Assembly: GCA_040510375.1 (NCBI GenBank)
Contig: JBEVJC010000012.1
Span: 496,001 to 560,000, forward strand
DNA: 64,000 nucleotides
DNA from: JBEVJC01 sp040510375
Lineage (GTDB): Bacteria; Bacteroidota; Bacteroidia; Chitinophagales; Chitinophagaceae
Reading direction: 5' to 3'
Position 1 is the first letter of the stretch, and every line of letters begins with the position of its first letter. Made by a program: the position numbers and the translations under genes. This document shows, in pieces, positions 26,764 to 35,945 of this stretch. Below the pieces are notes generated by a model. That model searched no databases, had not been told where the DNA came from, and saw only the letters and a list, made by a program, of their open reading frames with translations.

Positions 26764-27900
26764 ATGAATTCAACTGCTTCAAAACTGACTGCCTTCCTGC
26801 TCCTGTTATGTGGTATTTCCCCGGCCATTGACGCGCAGGTAGAACCTATCAATGTAGTCACCACAGCGGTCCCTTTTTTACGCATATCTCCTGATGCCCG
26901 TGCCGGTGGTATGGGTGAACTTGGTCTGGCCACTTCACCGGATGCCGCTTCCAATTTCTGGAATATGGGTAAGGTTGCATTTAACCAGAGCAAGGGTGGA
27001 ATTTCAGCTACCTATACTCCATGGCTTAAACAATTGGTAAATGATGTTTACCTGTTGGCGGCTTCGGGATATTATAAACTGGATGATATCCAGGCAGTGT
27101 CGGCCGGGATCCGGTATTTCAGTCTCGGAAATATCCAGTTCACTGACCAGAGCGGAAATCTTACCGGTAATGGTAAACCCCGTGAATTTGGACTTGATTT
27201 CGGTTACTCAAGAAAACTCTCCGATAAAATTGGCCTGGGTGTGGCCCTCCGGTATATCAACTCCGACCTTGCTTCAGGTGCATCTTCAGGTGGAGGAAAT
27301 ACGTACAAGGTTGGTAGCACTGTTGCAGGTGATATCGGACTTTATTACGATGGAAAAACAGAAGTAGGCGACGGATTCACGTTCGGGGCAGCTTTTACAA
27401 ACCTTGGTGGTAAGATTGCCTACACAGATAACGCCGACCAGCGTGATTTTATCCCGGCAAACTTTGGTATTGGCGGTACCTGGAACAAGGCATTTGACGA
27501 ACAGAATAAAATAACCCTGGGTGTTGACCTGAATAAACTACTGGTGCCTGCATTGAAGAGCAATGATCCTGCAGCGATCGCTGATTACCGCAGCAAAGGT
27601 GTTGTAAGCAGCTGGGGCAGCTCGTTCAGTGATTTCCCCGGACAAGCCAATGTTTCACTTGGTGCTGAATACTGGTACAATAACCAGTTTGCATTAAGGG
27701 CGGGATATTTCTTTGAAGACAAGAATAAAGGCAACCGTAAATATTTCACAGCCGGGATCGGTCTTAAGTACAATGTATTTGGATTGAATTTCTCGTACCT
27801 GGCTCCTTCAGGTAGCGGGACAACCCGTAACCCTTTGTCCAATACCGTTCGTTTCTCGGTGCTGTTTGACCTTGATGGCGGATCTGAGGGCGGAGAATAA
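26764..27900 (+). CDS. porV: T9SS outer-membrane shuttle protein PorV
   Basis: This 378-residue beta-barrel outer membrane protein has a signal peptide (about 1-24). The conserved PorV opening reads AVPFLRISPDARAGGMGELG. The rest alternates short polar and aromatic strands and ends in a strand-like FSVLFDL segment plus an acidic tail. PorV receives T9SS substrates from the SprA translocon and delivers them to the PorU sortase. It is divergent from gldJ across a 315-bp spacer. porU is not next to it here, and a strong terminator follows. Confidence 0.92.
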   Translation: MNSTASKLTAFLLLLCGISPAIDAQVEPINVVTTAVPFLRISPDARAGGMGELGLATSPDAASNFWNMGKVAFNQSKGGISATYTPWLKQLVNDVYLLAASGYYKLDDIQAVSAGIRYFSLGNIQFTDQSGNLTGNGKPREFGLDFGYSRKLSDKIGLGVALRYINSDLASGASSGGGNTYKVGSTVAGDIGLYYDGKTEVGDGFTFGAAFTNLGGKIAYTDNADQRDFIPANFGIGGTWNKAFDEQNKITLGVDLNKLLVPALKSNDPAAIADYRSKGVVSSWGSSFSDFPGQANVSLGAEYWYNNQFALRAGYFFEDKNKGNRKYFTAGIGLKYNVFGLNFSYLAPSGSGTTRNPLSNTVRFSVLFDLDGGSEGGE

Positions 27901-27923
27901 TATCAGAACAGGTTAGTAAGATA

Positions 27924-27970
27924 AAAAGAGGCTGATTTCAAAAGTAATTTTGATTCAGCCTCTTTTGTTT
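27924..27970 (+). terminator. Terminator after porV
   Basis: A 12-bp perfect stem (AAAAGAGGCTGA at 27924-27935 with its complement at 27955-27966) has an inner CAAAA/TTTTG pairing. It is followed by a T-rich stretch and sits 24 nt after the porV stop. Confidence 0.87.
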
Positions 27971-28083
27971 ACCGGAATATTATCCGGGCGTAATCCTGTT
28001 TGCCCTTTCTTCAGGACCTTACCAATAAAATCGTTTACAAAGTCGGTCTACCATTATTTTATAGATATTTGCAAAAAATAAAT

Positions 28084-28566
28084 ATGGGATACCGCATCGG
28101 ATCGGGCGTGGATTTTCATCAGCTGGCAGAAGGGCGTGATCTGTGGATTGGTGGCGTTAAAATCCCCCACCACAAAGGGTCGGTTGGGCATAGCGATGCA
28201 GACGTACTGTTACATGCGATCTGTGATGCATTACTTGGTGCCCTTAGTCTCGGTGATATCGGGCAGCATTTTCCCGATACGGATAATACCTTTAAAAATA
28301 TCGACAGTAAAATCCTTCTTGCAAAAACAATGGAGCTGATCAATGCCAGGGGTTATGTGATTGTTAACATCGATTCTACCCTTTGTCTGGAAGCGCCAAA
28401 AATCAAACCATACGTATCACAGATGCAGGAGGTGATTGCGGGGATCTGCCAGGTAGATACCAACGATGTTTCCATTAAGGCAACCACTACCGAAAAAATG
28501 GGATTTGTTGGTCGCGAAGAAGGGCTGGTAGCCTATGCTACTGTGCTGTTAAGCCACGAAGTCTGA
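28084..28566 (+). CDS. ispF: 2-C-methyl-D-erythritol 2,4-cyclodiphosphate synthase IspF
   Basis: This 160-residue enzyme of the MEP isoprenoid pathway cyclises CDP-ME-2-phosphate to MEcPP. The start at 28084 (MGYRIGSGVDFHQL) places the metal ligands of DFH at residues 10-12, as in the family; the longer frame from 28000 is not supported. Other marks are GHSDADVLLHAICDALLGA near 39 and the TTTEKMGFVGREEG block near the end. dut follows 81 nt later with its own promoter element. Confidence 0.97.
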   Translation: MGYRIGSGVDFHQLAEGRDLWIGGVKIPHHKGSVGHSDADVLLHAICDALLGALSLGDIGQHFPDTDNTFKNIDSKILLAKTMELINARGYVIVNIDSTLCLEAPKIKPYVSQMQEVIAGICQVDTNDVSIKATTTEKMGFVGREEGLVAYATVLLSHEV

Positions 28567-28634
28567 TCTGGTTTTTTGAAAGGTTCCGGCACGCACCGTA
28601 TGTATTGAAGAAATAACGAAGCACACACAATCCT

Positions 28635-28642
28635 TATATTTG
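28635..28642 (+). promoter_or_regulatory. -7 element abutting the dut start (leaderless candidate)
   Basis: TATATTTG matches TAnnTTTG and is only 5 nt (TAACC) before the dut ATG at 28648. The transcript is predicted to start at or very near the start codon. Confidence 0.55.
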
Positions 28643-28647
28643 TAACC

Positions 28648-29091
28648 ATGGCAATCACAGAAATAAAAATCATTAACCAGTCTAACCACGGATTACCGGA
28701 ATACGCCACCAGTGGCTCATCGGGGATGGATCTCCGGGCGAATATTGACCAGCCGGTAACCCTTCAGTCGCTGGAGCGTACCCTTATACCCACGGGGTTA
28801 TTTATAGAACTTCCGATTGGTTATGAAGCGCAGATCAGGCCAAGGAGCGGCCTTGCTATTAAACAGGGAATTACCTGCCTGAATACGCCCGGTACAATTG
28901 ATGCCGATTACCGGGGTGAGATAAAAGTAATCCTCATTAATCTTTCAGACGGACCACAGGTCTTAGCCCCCGGCGACCGCATTGCCCAAATGGTTATCCA
29001 GCAGGTGGAACAGATCTGCTGGAAGCTGGTACAGGAATTGGAAGCTACAGAACGTAATTCCGGCGGGTTTGGCCATACCGGTAAAAAGTAA
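28648..29091 (+). CDS. dut: dUTP diphosphatase
   Basis: This 147-residue trimeric dUTPase hydrolyses dUTP to dUMP and PPi. Motifs in order are SGMDLRA, RPRSGLA, the GTIDADYRGEI uracil pocket, GDRIAQMVI, and the C-terminal ERNSGGFGHTGKK arm. The start fits the family N-terminus. A lipoprotein gene follows 10 nt later, so the two may be co-transcribed. Confidence 0.97.
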   Translation: MAITEIKIINQSNHGLPEYATSGSSGMDLRANIDQPVTLQSLERTLIPTGLFIELPIGYEAQIRPRSGLAIKQGITCLNTPGTIDADYRGEIKVILINLSDGPQVLAPGDRIAQMVIQQVEQICWKLVQELEATERNSGGFGHTGKK

Positions 29092-29101
29092 ATCTCACCT
29101 T

Positions 29102-29917
29102 ATGATCAGATCAGTTGTTTTTACGGGCATTGTGGTTTTATTACTCGCGTCCTGCAGGTCCACCAAAAAGATCACAACAGCCATTGTGCGCAAAGATTCA
29201 GTGGCCACTGCGGGTCCAAAAATCGACGCACCCAAATTTGATTCTGCCAGTTTTATCCGTGAAACTGTGGCAAAACTTAATGCCAACCGGATTGAATACA
29301 CCACATTTTCAGGTAAGGTGAATGTAGACTACCAGGGCACCGATGGAAAAAAATATGATGTGAATGCAAACATCCGCATGTACCGCGACAGTGTAATCTG
29401 GATCTCGGTGACGGCGGTGTTTGGTATAGAAGGGCTGCGGGCCTACATTACAAAGGATTCGGTTAAACTGATCAATAAACAGGACAAGGTAGTCACGCTC
29501 CGGAGTGTGGCCTATCTCCAGGAGATAACAAAGTTGCCGTTGAGCCTGAGTACACTTCAGGAAATCCTGATTGGAAATCCGGTATTCCTTGACAGTAATA
29601 TTGTTTCATTCTCCAAAAATGCAAATACGGTATCGCTGGTCTGCCTGGGTGAATTTTTTAAAAACCTGCTGACGCTGAACGACGAAAACCGGATTGAAAA
29701 CAGCAAACTGGATGATGTGGATACCAAACGCAGCCGGACCTGCAACCTGAGTTATTCCGACTATGAGACCAAAAAAGGCCCGGCCTTCGCCACCAAGAGA
29801 CGGATCACGGTTTCAGAAAAAACCAATCTCGATATAAAGCTTGATTTCAAGTCGTACGATTTTAATGAAACGTTAAGTTTCCCATTCTCCGTTCCGAAAA
29901 ATTATAAATCAAACTGA
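29102..29917 (+). CDS. DUF4292 lipoprotein
   Basis: This 271-residue protein has a short signal peptide ending in a lipobox (LLASC, Cys near residue 18), so it is probably a lipoprotein on the outer or inner membrane. The body matches the DUF4292 family of Bacteroidota, whose members have a LolA/LolB-like beta fold; a role in lipoprotein or lipid handling is only a fold-based idea. I use the ATG at 29102 because the frame upstream overlaps dut. It lies between dut and an EnvC-like protein, both on the same strand. Confidence 0.85.
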   Translation: MIRSVVFTGIVVLLLASCRSTKKITTAIVRKDSVATAGPKIDAPKFDSASFIRETVAKLNANRIEYTTFSGKVNVDYQGTDGKKYDVNANIRMYRDSVIWISVTAVFGIEGLRAYITKDSVKLINKQDKVVTLRSVAYLQEITKLPLSLSTLQEILIGNPVFLDSNIVSFSKNANTVSLVCLGEFFKNLLTLNDENRIENSKLDDVDTKRSRTCNLSYSDYETKKGPAFATKRRITVSEKTNLDIKLDFKSYDFNETLSFPFSVPKNYKSN

Positions 29918-29992
29918 TCATCATAATTTATCGGTACCGGAGGCGTTAAGGGAAGGTCTGCCATCACGTTTGTCCACGAAAAACACCATTAA

Positions 29993-31324
29993 ATGAAAAG
30001 ACTTCTTCAGACAATCATATTACTGCTTGCCACCGCAGGGGCCATGGCCCAGCCTCCGGAGACAAATGACAAAGCGGAGCTGGAACGCGAACGCCGCGAA
30101 ATCCAGAATGAACTGAAGGAGATCCAGGGCATGTATAACCAGGTGAAGGGCCAGACCAAACAATCCCTCGGCCAGGTTAATATGATCAACCGCAAGATCG
30201 TATTGATGGAGCGGCTGATCAACAGCAACAATAAAGAACTGCGTTATATCGACGACGATATTTACCGGGGCAACCTGGAAATCTACCGGCTTGAAAAAAA
30301 CCTGGATACTTTAAAAGCACAATACGCAAGGACGGTGGTGTACGCCTATAAAAACAGGAGCAGCTTCGATTACGTGAATTTTATTTTCTCAGCAAATAGT
30401 TTTAATGATGCATTGCGGCGTATTTCTTACCTGAAGAGTTACCGCCAGTACCGCGAGGAGCAGGTGAGCACCATCCGCGAAACGCAGCAGCTTATCCGAA
30501 ACAAACAGGAGCAGCAATTGGGAAGGAAACAGCAAAAGAGCACGGCCATTACAGAACAGACCAAACAACGCGGGGAACTGACCGAACAGAAAAAGGAAAA
30601 AGATGCAGTCGTAAATAAATTAAAGACACAGGAGAAAGAACTGCAGAAACAAATCGCCAATAAAAAGAAACGCGACCAGAATATTAAAAATGCAATTACG
30701 GCAATAATCCGCCGGGAAATTGAAGCGGCTAAAAAAGAAGAGACCGCAAGGATCGCAGCAGCGAAGAAGGCCGAAGAGGAACGTAACAAAAGTGCAGCGG
30801 TGATAAATCCAACGAGGCCGGCAACCAATACCCCGACAGCTACTAAACCAGCTGTGATAGCAACAAAGCCGTTGGACAGGAGCTGGCTGGAGCTGAATGC
30901 AAAGGATGAGGCCCTGGGAAATGATTTTGCCAGCAACAAAGGGAAACTTCCCTGGCCGGTTGATCGTGCGATCGTTTCTATTCCGTTTGGTCCATATAGT
31001 ATTAACGACCAGCTTAAAGGAAACAACCCGGGTATCACTCTGGTTACGCCATCTGCAGGCGTGCCGGTAAAAGCAGTGTTCGGTGGAACGGTCTCCGCCA
31101 TCCATAATTATGGCGACGGACTGGCGATTATTATCAAACATGGTAAATATTATACTACCTATAGTAATCTTTCGGGCGCTTCGGTTACCAAGGGCATGTC
31201 TGTAAAGACGGGCCAGGTTATCGGGAAAGCCGGAGATAATGAAGAGGGTAACGGCGGGCAGATCGACTTTATGCTGATGATCGAATCGAAAGAAACCAAT
31301 CCTGCGGGATGGTTAAGAAGATAA
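29993..31324 (+). CDS. EnvC-like coiled-coil protein with degenerate LytM domain
   Basis: This 443-residue exported protein (signal peptide about 1-19) has two long charged coiled-coil stretches (about 25-110 and 150-265). A Pro/Thr/Ala-rich linker (about 268-295) leads into a C-terminal M23/LytM-like domain. The zinc ligands are lost. Where active enzymes have HxGxD this one has NPGIT, and the final HxH is replaced by QID. This is the layout of EnvC, which activates amidases rather than cutting peptidoglycan itself. A role in cell separation through an amidase partner is therefore inferred. A bidirectional terminator follows. Confidence 0.9.
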   Translation: MKRLLQTIILLLATAGAMAQPPETNDKAELERERREIQNELKEIQGMYNQVKGQTKQSLGQVNMINRKIVLMERLINSNNKELRYIDDDIYRGNLEIYRLEKNLDTLKAQYARTVVYAYKNRSSFDYVNFIFSANSFNDALRRISYLKSYRQYREEQVSTIRETQQLIRNKQEQQLGRKQQKSTAITEQTKQRGELTEQKKEKDAVVNKLKTQEKELQKQIANKKKRDQNIKNAITAIIRREIEAAKKEETARIAAAKKAEEERNKSAAVINPTRPATNTPTATKPAVIATKPLDRSWLELNAKDEALGNDFASNKGKLPWPVDRAIVSIPFGPYSINDQLKGNNPGITLVTPSAGVPVKAVFGGTVSAIHNYGDGLAIIIKHGKYYTTYSNLSGASVTKGMSVKTGQVIGKAGDNEEGNGGQIDFMLMIESKETNPAGWLRR

Positions 31325-31340
31325 TAATATCAACGTATCA

Positions 31341-31382
31341 AAAAAAATGCGGTCCTGCTGAATAGCGGGACCGCATTTTTTT
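31341..31382. terminator. Bidirectional terminator between the envC-like gene and bshA
   Basis: AAAAATGCGGTCC (31343-31355) pairs with GGACCGCATTTTT (31368-31380). An A-run on the left and a T-run on the right make it work for both converging genes. Confidence 0.9.
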
Positions 31383-31412
31383 ATAAGTTAACCGGAATAT
31401 TTAACGGATCCG

Positions 31413-32555
31413 TTAAATCACCGCAAGGCGGCTCTGGTTGTAACACCACTCGTATAATTTTTCGTACTGGGGAACGATATTCCCGATATCATATTTTAAT
31501 GCATGTGCTGAAGCGCGTTCCTTAAAACCTTTCAGCACCTCATCATTTTTCAGGATAGATAAAGATTGCTCCGTCATGGAATCAATATCACCTACATTGG
31601 ACATATAACCCGTATCGCCATTGATATTGATTTCACCAAGACCACCGGCATTGGTGGAGACTACAGGTACACCTGCGGCCATGGCTTCAAGCGCAGCGAG
31701 TCCAAAGCTTTCATAGTCGGAGGTAAGGAGGAACAAATCACCGATGGCGAGAATATCTTCCATCTGTTCCTGTTTTCCTACAAAACGGATATCGTCAAAA
31801 ACGCCAAGTTCACGGGCCAGGTCTTCCGCGGTAGAACGGTCCGGGCCATCACCCACAAACAATAATTTGGAAGGGATCTCCAGCTGGATCTTGGCAAAAA
31901 TCCGTACCACATCGTGTACGCGTTTGATCTTCCTGAAATTGGATGCATGGATAATAATCCGTTCACCATTTGGTGCAATTACCTTACGGAATGCATCAAT
32001 TGGTTTGCGGCTGAAACGTTCTACATCCACAAAATTATAAATGACTTCGATTTCCTTTTCAATGGGGAAGATCTTGAAGGTTTCATCCCGCAGGTTTTGC
32101 GATACAGCGGTGATTGCATCACTCTGGTTAATGGAAAAGGCCACTACGGGAGCATAGGTCTTGTCACGCCCCACCAATGTAATATCCGTACCATGAAGGG
32201 TAGTAATCACCGGTATCGAGCGACCTTCTTTTTCCAGGATCTTCTTTGCCATATATGCCGCTGATGCGTGCGGGATGGCATAATGTACATGGAGAAGGTC
32301 CAGGTTATTGTTCTTGATCACGTCAACCATGGTACTGGCTAGTGCGGTCTCGTAGGGCGGGTAATCGAAGAGGGGATAGGTGGGTACCTGTACCTCATGA
32401 TAAAATATATTCGGGATAAAGCCAGTGAGCCTTACCGGCTGCTGGTAAGTAATAAAATGAACGGAATGACCTTTTTGCGCCAGGGCCTTGCCCAGCTCGG
32501 TGGCCAATACGCCGCTGCCACCAAAAGTCGGATAACAAACTATGCCAATATTCAT
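31413..32555 (-). CDS. bshA: Bacillithiol glycosyltransferase BshA
   Basis: This 380-residue GT4 glycosyltransferase transfers GlcNAc to L-malate, the first step of bacillithiol synthesis. The start at 32555 gives the BshA opening MNIGIVCYPTFGGSGVLATELG. The donor-binding region has LLTSDYESFGLAALEAMAAGVPVVSTNAGG near residue 285. It lies 116 nt after argH on the same strand, without a terminator between them, so read-through from the arginine operon is possible. The other bsh genes are not in the window. Confidence 0.95.
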   Translation of the reverse strand: MNIGIVCYPTFGGSGVLATELGKALAQKGHSVHFITYQQPVRLTGFIPNIFYHEVQVPTYPLFDYPPYETALASTMVDVIKNNNLDLLHVHYAIPHASAAYMAKKILEKEGRSIPVITTLHGTDITLVGRDKTYAPVVAFSINQSDAITAVSQNLRDETFKIFPIEKEIEVIYNFVDVERFSRKPIDAFRKVIAPNGERIIIHASNFRKIKRVHDVVRIFAKIQLEIPSKLLFVGDGPDRSTAEDLARELGVFDDIRFVGKQEQMEDILAIGDLFLLTSDYESFGLAALEAMAAGVPVVSTNAGGLGEININGDTGYMSNVGDIDSMTEQSLSILKNDEVLKGFKERASAHALKYDIGNIVPQYEKLYEWCYNQSRLAVI

Positions 32556-32671
32556 AATGATAAAATCCAATGAGGACCCTAAGTTAACAGTTTTGGGGGA
32601 GGAAGGTTCTGGGGATCCTAATTATTTAACACCGGGCAATATTGAATAAAGTTTAGTTAATCCTGCTTTAA

Positions 32672-34006
32672 CTATTCTCCAACCAGCTCATCAATGGCGG
32701 CCTGTACCTTTTTAAACGGGAAAGAAGCCATTACTTTTTCCATCTGCGCGGCTATTTCCCTGGTATTGAGATTACCGATACTTCCCTCATGGGTATGTTG
32801 GACATTGATATCGTAGGTAAATTTTCCGGCTTCAATGTCGAGTCCAACCTGTTTATAGGCATCCCTGAAAGCGGTACCGTTTACTACCAGTTTGTTCACT
32901 TCTTCCACACTGAACAGGTATTTATATTTTTCATCCTCCAGGATATTTTCCTGGATATTGATATTGGATAACATCAGTCCAGCCATTTGCAGGCAATGCC
33001 TTAATATACCAAAGGCCGGAAACAGGTGTTCCTTCAATAACTGCAGATCGCGGTGATAACCCGAAGGAAGATTGGTGGTCATCATCATAATCTCGTTGGG
33101 TAATGCTTTCAGCCGGTTACAGTGCGAGCGGATCAGTTCAAAAACATCGGGATTCTTTTTATGCGGCATAATGCTGCTGCCGGTAGTCAGCTCAGGAGGG
33201 AAACTGATAAATCCAAAATTCTGGTTCAGATAAAGGCAGGCATCCATACTCAGCCTCGACAATGTATCGGCAATATTGGCGATCGACTGTGCAACTATCC
33301 GCTCGGCCTTACCCCTTCCCATCTGCGCGTATACCACATTATAATTCAGATCAGCAAAACCAAGCAGGCGGGTGGTGAGCTCCCGGTTAATGGGAAACGA
33401 AGACCCATAACCTGCTGCAGAGCCCAATGGATTTTTATTTACCACTTCATAAGCAGCGCGCAGGGTCACCAGGTCGTCCACCAGGCTTTCCGCATATGCC
33501 CCGAACCAGAGACCGAAAGAGGAGGGCATGGCCAACTGCAAATGTGTATAACCGGGAAACAGGAACGATTTATATTTTTCACTTTGTGTTTGCAGGAGTT
33601 CAAAAAAAGGAAGCACCGCATTGGCTGTCTCCTCCAGTTCATGGCGGAGATAAAGTTTTATATCCACCAGCACCTGGTCGTTCCTGCTTCTTGCACTATG
33701 GATTTTTTTACCGGTATCACCCAGGCGTTCGGTGAGAAGCAGTTCAACCTGTGAATGGATATCTTCCACATCGTCCTGCAGTTTAAAACCGCCGGCACCA
33801 ACCTGTTTATAAATGTTCCGTAATTCAGCCTGCAATGATTTCCATTCAGCGTGGGTAAGAAGCCCCACTGATTCCAGCATCTGTGTATGGGCCAGTGAAC
33901 CCAATACATCAAATGCGGCGAGGTACTGATCCATCTCCCGGTCCCTGCCCACGGTAAAAATTTCTACTTCCTTTAATGAGGCTGTATTTTTTTGCCAGAG
34001 TTTCAT
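32672..34006 (-). CDS. argH: Argininosuccinate lyase
   Basis: This 444-residue fumarase-superfamily enzyme splits argininosuccinate into arginine and fumarate, the last step of the pathway. It shows HSARSRNDQV near residue 104, the TxxHLQ block (YTHLQLAMP) near 155 and the signature GSSIMPHKKNPD near 278. It ends the arginine operon and starts 27 nt after argE'. Confidence 0.97.
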   Translation of the reverse strand: MKLWQKNTASLKEVEIFTVGRDREMDQYLAAFDVLGSLAHTQMLESVGLLTHAEWKSLQAELRNIYKQVGAGGFKLQDDVEDIHSQVELLLTERLGDTGKKIHSARSRNDQVLVDIKLYLRHELEETANAVLPFFELLQTQSEKYKSFLFPGYTHLQLAMPSSFGLWFGAYAESLVDDLVTLRAAYEVVNKNPLGSAAGYGSSFPINRELTTRLLGFADLNYNVVYAQMGRGKAERIVAQSIANIADTLSRLSMDACLYLNQNFGFISFPPELTTGSSIMPHKKNPDVFELIRSHCNRLKALPNEIMMMTTNLPSGYHRDLQLLKEHLFPAFGILRHCLQMAGLMLSNINIQENILEDEKYKYLFSVEEVNKLVVNGTAFRDAYKQVGLDIEAGKFTYDINVQHTHEGSIGNLNTREIAAQMEKVMASFPFKKVQAAIDELVGE

Positions 34007-34033
34007 GCTGTTAATTTCAATGGCCTTGGCCGG

Positions 34034-35140
34034 TTACAGAATGGTATCCAGCATCCGGATATACAGTTCGATGCCTTCGCCAATTTCTTTTATATAAATA
34101 TACTCATCTGCCGTATGGCTGCGTGCGGAATCGCCCGGTCCCATTTTCAGGGAAACGAACGGCATCAGTGCCTTATCGGAGGTAGTGGGAGATCCGTAGT
34201 AGCTGCGACCCAGACTGGTACCCGCTTTCACGATGGGGTGGTCCAGCGGGATCGATGTGGAACGAAGCCGCATACTCCGCGGTTTTACCTCCGACTTTAC
34301 ATTACCGCTGATCAGTCCGATCACGTCTTCAAATGAATACAATTCATTGATCCTGACATCCACCACAAAACGACAGGAATCCGGCACCACATTATGTGCT
34401 TTGTTATCTGTTTCAATTACGGTTACATTCATCCGGGAAGGGCCCAGCAGCGGGGATATTTTTTCAAACTGGTAACTGTGAAACCAGTTGATATCTTCGA
34501 TGGCCCTATAAATTGCATTCTCCCCTTCATTACGTGCTGCATGTCCGGCCTTACCACGGCTGGTACAATCAAGCACCATCAGTCCGCGTTCGGCAACTGC
34601 CATCTGCATGAGGGTAGGCTCGCCTACAATTGCAAAATCTATTTCCGGTAAATGAGGGAGCAGGAGTTCTATACCACCTGTGCCGGAGATTTCTTCTTCG
34701 GCTGTGGCAGCAAATAAAAAATTATAGTTCAGGTCCGTCCGGTCGTAGTAATGTAGAAACACTGCCAGTAACGAAACCAGGCATCCGCCCGCATCATTCG
34801 ATCCAAGTCCGAATAGTTTTCCATCCATCACCAATGGGTCAAACGGTGGATGGGTGTACTGGGGATTTGGTTTAACCGTATCATGATGTGAGTTAAGCAG
34901 GATCGTTGGCTTCTGTTTGTCGAAATGACGGTTTCGGATAAACACATTATTGGCGAGACGTTCGGCTTTCAAACCGCGGTCTTCCAGGAACCGGACCAGT
35001 ATGCCAGCGGTATTATCTTCCTGCTTGCTGAACGAAGGTGTGGCAATAAGTTGTTGGAGTAGCAACACGGCATCATCAGCCAGCCGGTTCAGGGCAGAAG
35101 GCTGCAGGTGTTCAAAATATGGTATTGTTGATCCGGTCAT
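34034..35140 (-). CDS. M20 deacylase acting in arginine synthesis (ArgE-like)
   Basis: This 368-residue zinc hydrolase has the M20 ligands in HHDTVKP (about residue 78), GSNDAGG (about 108), AEEEISG (about 143) and GEPT (about 170). The start at 35140 is 4 nt after the argB stop; the longer frame would run into argB. Because the cluster carries an N-acylornithine carbamoyltransferase, the likely substrate is N-acylcitrulline (succinyl or acetyl), giving citrulline for argG. The exact acyl group is not fixed by sequence. Confidence 0.9.
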   Translation of the reverse strand: MTGSTIPYFEHLQPSALNRLADDAVLLLQQLIATPSFSKQEDNTAGILVRFLEDRGLKAERLANNVFIRNRHFDKQKPTILLNSHHDTVKPNPQYTHPPFDPLVMDGKLFGLGSNDAGGCLVSLLAVFLHYYDRTDLNYNFLFAATAEEEISGTGGIELLLPHLPEIDFAIVGEPTLMQMAVAERGLMVLDCTSRGKAGHAARNEGENAIYRAIEDINWFHSYQFEKISPLLGPSRMNVTVIETDNKAHNVVPDSCRFVVDVRINELYSFEDVIGLISGNVKSEVKPRSMRLRSTSIPLDHPIVKAGTSLGRSYYGSPTTSDKALMPFVSLKMGPGDSARSHTADEYIYIKEIGEGIELYIRMLDTIL

Positions 35141-35144
35141 ATGA

Positions 35145-35945
35145 TTACTTACTGATCTCGTTGTCCAGTGTGATGGTTGTGCCGGCCGCGCCTTCAACCA
35201 GTTTATCCAGCTCTTCGGCGTTTCCGATGATCACTTTTTTCACACCACTTTTCAATGCAGTAAAGGCATTATCCATTTTTGGGATCATACCTTCAAATAT
35301 TTTTTGTTTTGTCTTGAGCCACTGATAATAGTCCGGACCGATCCGGGGGATCACCGTGTCATCATCATTTGCATCAAGAAGCACTCCGCGTTTCTCAAAG
35401 GAATAAATCAGTTCCACATCGTACTGGCTGCTCAATCCTTTTGCAAGTTCCTGTGCAATGGTATCGGCATTGGTATTTAACAGTTGCCCCTGCTGGTCAT
35501 GGGTGATCGGGGCAAATACCAGGGCCAGTCCGAGTTCAAGCAGTTGTGCCACCAGGTTTGTATTTACCAGGTCCACATCACCTACAAACCCATAGTCCAT
35601 CAGCGCATTTTTCCTTTTATGGGCCAGGATGGAATCTCCATCAGCTCCGGTGAGGCCGAGTGCATTACAATTTTTTGACTGCAGCCTGGCTACGATATCC
35701 TTATTGATCTGGCCTGCATAAACCATGGTCACAATACGCAGTGTTTCCGCATCGGTGATGCGGCGGCCATCCACCAGGGTTTGTTGTATGCCCATCTGTT
35801 CTGCCATCCGGGTGGCCAGTTTACCGCCTCCATGAACCAGGATTTTTTTCCCGTTAACGGAAGAAAAGGAATTCAGGAACTGGCCGAGCCTGGTATCATT
35901 ATCAATAATGTTACCGCCGATCTTTATTATATATAATTTATCCAT
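35145..35945 (-). CDS. argB: N-acylglutamate kinase (ArgB)
   Basis: This 266-residue amino-acid kinase phosphorylates N-acylglutamate with ATP. It shows an N-terminal IIKIGGN, VHGGGKLAT near residue 38, and a late KSGVKKVIIGNAEEL segment. It overlaps argF' by 8 nt and is followed by argE' after 4 nt, so tight translational coupling is likely. Confidence 0.95.
   Translation of the reverse strand: MDKLYIIKIGGNIIDNDTRLGQFLNSFSSVNGKKILVHGGGKLATRMAEQMGIQQTLVDGRRITDAETLRIVTMVYAGQINKDIVARLQSKNCNALGLTGADGDSILAHKRKNALMDYGFVGDVDLVNTNLVAQLLELGLALVFAPITHDQQGQLLNTNADTIAQELAKGLSSQYDVELIYSFEKRGVLLDANDDDTVIPRIGPDYYQWLKTKQKIFEGMIPKMDNAFTALKSGVKKVIIGNAEELDKLVEGAAGTTITLDNEISK

Noticed and set aside
30439..31101. 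220-codon Ser/Phe-rich minus-strand frame opposite the EnvC-like gene
   Set aside because: It is produced by the Lys/Glu-rich coiled-coil codons read in reverse and is not a gene.
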